Below, one piece after another: positions 59,360-64,000 of a stretch of DNA of 64,000 nt. The notes under the pieces were generated by a model that was not told the DNA's origin, did no database searches, and was given only the letters and a program-made list of their open reading frames with translations. The DNA lies in the NCBI RefSeq assembly GCF_900102055.1, contig NZ_FNBA01000005.1:140869-204868 (forward strand). The letters run 5' to 3'. Positions within the stretch are counted from its first letter, which is position 1; each line of letters begins with the position of its first letter. Made by a program: the position numbers and the translations under genes. This stretch comes from Ulvibacter litoralis (GTDB taxonomy: Bacteria; Bacteroidota; Bacteroidia; Flavobacteriales; Flavobacteriaceae).

Positions 59360-60124
59360 TTAATCCCAAATTTCATTAGATTCTGTTAGAATTACTGGAT
59401 AACTATCTGTTACAAGTATTGTTTGTTCGTGTTGTGTTACATAGCCACCTTTATTACCTACTAAAGTCCAACCATCATTTAATTCTACAGCAACTGTCGA
59501 GTTTGTTGAGATGAAAGTTTCTATGGCTACAGTGGTATTTTTCTTAAATCGTTCTCTATTGCTTTTAACTCTGTAATTTAGAATATTTTCAGGCTCTTCG
59601 TGTAAGCTTCTACCAACTCCGTGACCAGCCAAGTTTTTAATGACTTTAAACCCTGATTTTTTAGCTTCCGTTTCTATTAAATAACCAATTTCAGAAATTT
59701 TTACTCCGCCTTTGATATTGCTTATTGCTTTGCGTAAAATGTTTTTAGAAGCATCCACAAGAGGTTGATAGTTATGTAAGTCCTTTCCAATAATAAATGA
59801 ACCTCCATTATCAGACCAAAAGCCATTTAGTTCAGCAGAAACATCAATATTAATCAAATCACCTTCCTTTAATATTTTGTTTTCGGATGGAATTCCGTGA
59901 GCAGCTTCTTCATTTATGCTTATACAAGTGTATCCAGGGAAACCATAAGTTTCATAAGGTGCCGATTTTGCTCCATAACTTTTTAAAATATTACCTCCAT
60001 ATTCATCAAGTTCTTTAGTTGACATACCAATTTCAGCATATTCTCTCATTAGTTTTAGTGTAGTTCCAACAACTTCACTAATTTTTTTCATTCCGATTAA
60101 TTCTGATTCTTTTGTTATTGACAT
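59360..60124 (-). CDS. map: Type I methionine aminopeptidase
   Basis: The 254-residue pita-bread-fold enzyme removes initiator methionine. The metal-ligand regions are INIDVSAELNGFWSDNG (two Asp), GHGVGRSLHEEPENI (His), AIETF (Glu) and YVTQHEQTILV (Glu). At 254 residues with a shortened core it looks like a second, accessory copy; essential map genes usually lie in ribosomal operons. It is a lone unit in the accessory-looking region. Confidence 0.92.
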   Translation of the reverse strand: MSITKESELIGMKKISEVVGTTLKLMREYAEIGMSTKELDEYGGNILKSYGAKSAPYETYGFPGYTCISINEEAAHGIPSENKILKEGDLINIDVSAELNGFWSDNGGSFIIGKDLHNYQPLVDASKNILRKAISNIKGGVKISEIGYLIETEAKKSGFKVIKNLAGHGVGRSLHEEPENILNYRVKSNRERFKKNTTVAIETFISTNSTVAVELNDGWTLVGNKGGYVTQHEQTILVTDSYPVILTESNEIWD

Positions 60125-60282
60125 TTCGTTTTTTGTATGTATCGTCCCAATGTTTTTGTGTATACTTTGTCCCGTGTTTTATGCAATAAAGTTAGCAAAA
60201 AAAACTAAATAGAATTTTCCACAGGATTTCCGTAAGCAGGTACGGCTTGGCAATAAATTATATATGTTGCTATCATCAGTAT

Positions 60283-60810
60283 TTATTTTTCCAACTTTAA
60301 TAATTCAGTATATGAATTTCCCTCCAGTCCTAATAATTTTGCGAATGCAGGTTCTGTTTTTATTCCGTTAGATTTTAATTTTTTTACACTCTGTTTAAAT
60401 TCAAAACCTTTTTCTTTTAAAATTTTATTTTCAACAATCATATGCCGATAAGCGTTTTGCTTTTCGGTTGGAATATTTTGTCCAAAAACCTCAAACAAAA
60501 AATTATCCGTTTTAAATTCCGCAATAGTTGATTCAATTCCATTTTGAATTATTGAATAAACTTTAAAGTCTTTTTTGTCAGAAAATTGATTTAATAAATA
60601 TGTTTTAAATTCAGAATGATTTTGACATTCGCAAATAATGTCTAAATCACTTTCGGGTAAATCTATTTCAATTGGAATAGTTCCAGTCAAAATTGGATTA
60701 TATTTTTCAAGTTTCTCTATAACTTTATGTTTTTTGATTTCAGAATAAGCAAGTCTTTGTCTTTCGTTTCCAGATTTTAAATAGTCAATATTTTTAAAAT
60801 TTTCAATCAT
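60283..60810 (-). CDS. DUF4269 domain protein (nucleotidyltransferase-like)
   Basis: The 175-residue protein has the DUF4269 features: IDYLKSGNERQRLAYSEIKKH, then LTGTIPIEIDLPESDLDIICE, which is an acidic G/T...DxD nucleotidyltransferase-type site, and a C-terminal EPAFAKLLGL. The ATG at 60810 is chosen over one 42 bp upstream that adds a low-complexity leader. Function is unknown; homologues are scattered single genes in variable regions. Confidence 0.85.
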   Translation of the reverse strand: MIENFKNIDYLKSGNERQRLAYSEIKKHKVIEKLEKYNPILTGTIPIEIDLPESDLDIICECQNHSEFKTYLLNQFSDKKDFKVYSIIQNGIESTIAEFKTDNFLFEVFGQNIPTEKQNAYRHMIVENKILKEKGFEFKQSVKKLKSNGIKTEPAFAKLLGLEGNSYTELLKLEK

Positions 60811-60979
60811 TTTCTTATTGTGTATGGGCAAGGGTCTTGCGTAATTCTCCAATTAAAGGATGGTTATCAGTAAAAATAATAAAATGAACTAACTTTGACA
60901 CTTGTGCGTCTGTGTCTGCAGGACATAAACTAAACTAAGTTAGAATTATGCTTTGTTAGCTGTAGTGGTTTCCTATTTT

Positions 60980-61891
60980 TTAATTATATAATTCCCGAAA
61001 TTCCAATGGTGTCAATTCCATTTTTTTCTTGAAAAATTTTCCGAATGATTGTGGGTGTACAAATCCTAAACTGTAAGCAATTTCATTTACTGATAAGGCT
61101 GTAGTTGAAAGTTTCTCTTTAGCCAATTGTATTAGTTTTTCGTGAATAAATTCTTGGGTGCTTTTGCCTGTTTGTGTTTTTAATAATCTGCTTAAATAAT
61201 TGGGGGATAAGTTCAATGAAGCTGACAAATAATTAACTGTTGGTAATCCATTTTCTTGTAAGTTTTCGCCTTTAAAATAATTATTTAAAAGTGTTTCAAA
61301 TTGCTCAAGCATTCTATGGTTCGATTTTTTACGAGTGATAAATTGACGTTGATAAAACCGTTCTGAATAAGTGAGTAATAATTCCAATTGTGAAATGATA
61401 ACATCTTGACTGAATTTATCAATAGTTGAATTGTATTCTTGATTAATATTTTGCATCAAATCGGTTAACGTTTTTTGTTCCTTGTCCGAAAGATGTAATG
61501 CTTCGGTTAATTCGTAACCAAAAAAGTCATATTTCTTTATTTTTTGCGCCAAAGATGTATTCCAAAGAAAATCGGGATGGAAAATAAGTAGCCAACCCAA
61601 ATGATTAAGTTTTTGTTCATCTTCTACCTCAATACGCATAACTTGATTTGGTGCGATAAAAGCTAATACGCCTTCATCAAAGTCGTATTCCTGTTGTCCA
61701 TATTTCATTTTACCATTAAACACCTGTTTTAAGGCAATTGAATAAAAACCGTGTGTAAAACTTGAAACTGTTACATTTTCTTTCCTTTTAATATCGGCAA
61801 AATTAATTACGCTAACCAAAGGATGCTGTGGTTTTGGCAACTGCATTAATCTATGATATTCGTTGATGTTTTTTATGTGAAGTATAGACAT
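60980..61891 (-). CDS. AraC family transcriptional regulator
   Basis: The 303-residue regulator has an N-terminal cupin-like sensor region (about 20-150) and a C-terminal pair of helix-turn-helix motifs (SASLNLSPNYLSRLLKTQTGKSTQEF and VNEIAYSLGFVHPQSFGKFFKKKMELTPLEFREL). It is on the same strand as and immediately downstream of the SDR and NmrA genes and is likely cotranscribed with them, which is not the usual divergent arrangement. Confidence 0.92.
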   Translation of the reverse strand: MSILHIKNINEYHRLMQLPKPQHPLVSVINFADIKRKENVTVSSFTHGFYSIALKQVFNGKMKYGQQEYDFDEGVLAFIAPNQVMRIEVEDEQKLNHLGWLLIFHPDFLWNTSLAQKIKKYDFFGYELTEALHLSDKEQKTLTDLMQNINQEYNSTIDKFSQDVIISQLELLLTYSERFYQRQFITRKKSNHRMLEQFETLLNNYFKGENLQENGLPTVNYLSASLNLSPNYLSRLLKTQTGKSTQEFIHEKLIQLAKEKLSTTALSVNEIAYSLGFVHPQSFGKFFKKKMELTPLEFRELYN

Positions 61892-61900
61892 GAGTTTGTT

Positions 61901-62665
61901 TTAAATCATTTGTCCTCCAGATACCTCGATACGTTGTGCGTTTATCCATTTAGCATCTTTGGTGCATAAAAAAGCAACAACACTTCCAATATCATCTGGT
62001 AGTCCAACACGCCCCAAAACAATGTTAGACGCGATAAAGCTATTTAATTTTTCATTATCTCTAACTGCTCCACCACCAAAATCAGTTTCAATAGCTCCTG
62101 GTGCAATGACGTTTGATCGAATTTTTCTTTCTCCTAATTCTTTTGCTTGATACTTTGTTAATGTTTCAATAGCACTTTTCATAGATGCATATGCTGAAAA
62201 TCCGTTTAACGCAAAACGAGTAAGTCCAGTGGATACATTTACAATTCCGCCACCATCGTTTAGAATGCTTAATGCACTTTGCGTTAATAGATAGGTGCCT
62301 TTAAATTGAACGTTATAAAGCGTATCTAATTGTTCTTCAGTTATTTTTGAAAATGGTGCGTTTATTCCAATTCCTGCATTATTTACGAGATAGTCAATTT
62401 TATCAACTCCGAATTTGTATTTAATTGACTTTTTAACAGTATCAAAGAATGCTTCAAAACTTTGGAAATCTGTTACATTTAATTGAACTGCAATTGCTTG
62501 TTGTCTTATATGTTCAATTTCTTTGATAACTTCTTTAGCTTTTTCTTCGTTGCTGTTATAGGTTAGAATTATGTGAAGTCCTTTTTTTGCTAATTCCAAA
62601 GCCATATTTTTCCCCAATCCACGACTCCCTCCAGTTACTAAAGCAATTTTCATTTCTTTTTTCAT
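61901..62665 (-). CDS. SDR family oxidoreductase
   Basis: The 254-residue classical SDR has TGGSRGLGKNMAL (cofactor motif), NNAGIGIN, the catalytic Ser and YASMKSAIE (YxxxK) and the PG motif IAPGAIETDF. A start at Met5 (62653) is possible. It likely reduces a carbonyl compound with NAD(P)H. It sits between the NmrA-type gene (10 bp) and the AraC gene (9 bp) in one operon. Confidence 0.92.
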   Translation of the reverse strand: MKKEMKIALVTGGSRGLGKNMALELAKKGLHIILTYNSNEEKAKEVIKEIEHIRQQAIAVQLNVTDFQSFEAFFDTVKKSIKYKFGVDKIDYLVNNAGIGINAPFSKITEEQLDTLYNVQFKGTYLLTQSALSILNDGGGIVNVSTGLTRFALNGFSAYASMKSAIETLTKYQAKELGERKIRSNVIAPGAIETDFGGGAVRDNEKLNSFIASNIVLGRVGLPDDIGSVVAFLCTKDAKWINAQRIEVSGGQMI

Positions 62666-62675
62666 TTCTTTATAG

Positions 62676-63542
62676 CTATAAATTGAATAATAATTTCAAA
62701 CCTTCTTTTAGATTTGTTGGTTTACGTCCGAGATAATGTTGCAATTCATTTGTAACGGTTGCTTCCTGTCCGTTTTTAATATCAAGATTAAAACCAACTA
62801 TTTTTTTGACCATTGGTTTTGGAACTCCATTGTCCAGCATTATTTTTTTGAAGGGCTCAACTTCTACAGATTTGTAAATGACCTGTTTGCCAGAAAGTTC
62901 TGTTAGTGCAGTTGCAACATCATAAAAAGAATATGCATCATCACCTGTAAAGTTAAATGTTTGGTTTTCGAATTTTTCGGTCATTAATGCATTAGCCATT
63001 GCTTCTGCCTGTTCACCTTTTAAAACATAGGCCACTTTACCATTTCCAGCAGGTTGTATTATACCTTTCTCAAATACCTGTTTACCTACAAAAAGCGGTA
63101 AGACATCCATATACAACGCATTTCTGAAAATGATATAGTTCAATCCACTTTTTTTAATATAGTCTTCAGTCAGGAAATGTTCTGTCATTAGTTTGTTTAC
63201 TAACGTGTTTTTGTCTTTTAAGGAACGACTTGTATAAGCAATGTTTTTAACACCTTTCTTTTTTGCTGTATTAATAACGTTTTTATGTTCTTGCATTCTA
63301 TCGCCTTGGTCTCCCGAAGAAATAAGTAAAACGGCATCTACGTTCTCCATCGCTTTTTCAAGCGTTTCAATGTCACTATATTGACCAATAAAAGCATTTA
63401 ATCCTTTTTGTTCGAATTCAGTTTTTCTTTCTTCTTTTCTTGTGAGAACTGAAATATTTTCAGCTCTCATAGTTTTAAGTAAAGTTTCAATAACTGTAGT
63501 ACCCAATTCACCAGTTGCACCAGTAACTAATATTTGTTTCAT
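62676..63542 (-). CDS. NmrA/SDR-type NAD(P)-binding protein
   Basis: The 288-residue atypical SDR opens QILVTGATGELGTTVIETLL (Rossmann TGATGxxG) with DAVLLISSGDQGDR and a C-terminal FNFTGDDAYSFYDVATALTELSGK block, as in NmrA-like or QOR2-type NAD(P)H-binding proteins. It may be a quinone or azo-type reductase or a redox sensor. It is the first gene of the operon with SDR and AraC genes. Confidence 0.9.
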   Translation of the reverse strand: MKQILVTGATGELGTTVIETLLKTMRAENISVLTRKEERKTEFEQKGLNAFIGQYSDIETLEKAMENVDAVLLISSGDQGDRMQEHKNVINTAKKKGVKNIAYTSRSLKDKNTLVNKLMTEHFLTEDYIKKSGLNYIIFRNALYMDVLPLFVGKQVFEKGIIQPAGNGKVAYVLKGEQAEAMANALMTEKFENQTFNFTGDDAYSFYDVATALTELSGKQVIYKSVEVEPFKKIMLDNGVPKPMVKKIVGFNLDIKNGQEATVTNELQHYLGRKPTNLKEGLKLLFNL

Positions 63543-64000
63543 TTTTCATTTTTATAAATGATGTACAAAGATGAAATAGATAAGCGATAGTTTTGTAGTC
63601 AAATCTATCTTTGTATCAGCCAAATCGGACAAATGGCTGAAGTTTGTGGATTAGCACGATGTTTTTTTATCATTACAGCTAAAGGTTCGCGTATATCGAT
63701 TGTGGTGTCTGGATTGCTGTGCGGCTTGAAGCGGCGACACCTTTTCAGTTCTTTATTTAGTTCCAATTATTCGGAGCTGCGTGAGACCCTGCCTGCCGGA
63801 AGGCCGGTCAGACAGGCAAGCGTAACGTTATTTTTCAGAAACCAATATAGTTAAATATTTGCAATCAATTTAGTTCTAGTTTCGCAAGAGCTATGATTAG
63901 TATACGTCCTAAGTTTGATTTCCATTAACTTAATTCAGAATTAATAGAAAGAACAAAAGAGCAGAGTAAGATTAAGATATACGTAGGAACTTAAGATTCC
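63543..64000. other. Gene-free right end
   Basis: I see no convincing gene here. A short frame at 63633-63854 runs through the REP-like palindrome and is judged spurious. The region holds the GC-rich inverted repeat at 63788-63817 and otherwise AT-rich DNA. Confidence 0.6.
63788..63817. repeat. GC-rich REP-like palindrome, second copy
   Basis: CCTGCCTGCCGG-AAGG-CCGGTCAGACAGGC forms a strong hairpin. It shares its core with the palindrome at 2329-2350. Translations of this element (LPAGRPVRQAS here) are a familiar artefact in Bacteroidota genomes, which supports its being a dispersed repeat. Confidence 0.6.

Noticed and set aside
63633..63854. A 73-codon frame near the right end
   Set aside because: Its middle is the translation of the REP-like palindrome (LPAGRPVRQAS), and no domain, promoter or conserved start is visible.
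1..64000. Search by eye for CRISPR arrays, rRNA, intact tRNA, insertion sequences and prophage genes
   Set aside because: No regularly spaced repeats, transposases, integrases, phage structural genes or complete tRNA cloverleaf were seen.

Overview
The window is about 64 kb of a low-GC Bacteroidota chromosome, almost certainly Flavobacteriaceae. This rests on the TAnnTTTG -7 promoter elements, the absence of Shine-Dalgarno signals, a secreted protein with a type IX secretion sorting domain, the Lacal_2735/DUF2452/DUF2256 photolyase cluster and many short lipoproteins. No rRNA, intact tRNA, CRISPR array or insertion sequence was found.

Layout. 1-4769: tripartite RND efflux operon (cut by the left edge). 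4905-8014: YdjM-like membrane protein and NAD salvage (pncB, pncA). 8131-10682: a CNGKC-motif membrane protein and an OprC/NosA-like copper TonB receptor. 10780-19889: sulfide and respiration block on the minus strand, with an SQR-like flavoprotein, cydAB plus a small membrane protein, a 1-Cys peroxiredoxin, and an operon of CstB-like persulfide dioxygenase-rhodanese, HMA protein, cytochrome c-DUF3365, thioredoxin and thiol methyltransferase. 20142-23899: Mla-type lipid ABC transporter and patatin. 24163-35368: stress block with five tandem universal stress proteins, a PAS histidine kinase, a receiver-Crp fusion regulator, deoxynucleoside salvage (deoC, deoD), and an ATP-cone nuclease. 35372-45904: beta-CASP hydrolase, LOG protein and a ten-gene TetR-led operon for an ABC-2 exporter. 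46020-49692: small helical proteins, TauE-like transporter, DUF983 and a Crp/Fnr regulator. 50050-54445: two facing operons of a light/oxidative-stress cluster around a photolyase-like protein. 54701-56173: T9SS-exported protein. 56174-56982: decayed DNA. 56983-63542: accessory-looking genes (flavoprotein operon with a Fur-family regulator, methionine aminopeptidase, DUF4269, AraC, SDR, NmrA).

The main discovery is regulatory. Two families of 14-bp Crp/Fnr-like palindromes lie upstream of many of these genes. Family A (GTAAC-N4-GTTAC) precedes the RND efflux, SQR-like, cydAB, peroxiredoxin, CstB-like, TauE-like and DUF983-Crp operons. Family B (CTGAT-N4-ATCAT) precedes most Usp genes, the Mla operon, the TerB-like gene and others. 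In every assigned case the palindrome centre is exactly 29.5 bp from the first T of a TAnnTTTG-type -7 element, which puts it near -41.5, the class II activator position. The window also encodes two fitting regulators. One is a Cys-containing Crp with Val in place of the base-reading Glu, which fits the G-to-A change in family A. The other is a kinase-controlled receiver-Crp fusion with an FNR-like recognition helix, which fits family B. I infer two overlapping regulons, one for sulfide/redox defence and one for low-oxygen or energy stress.
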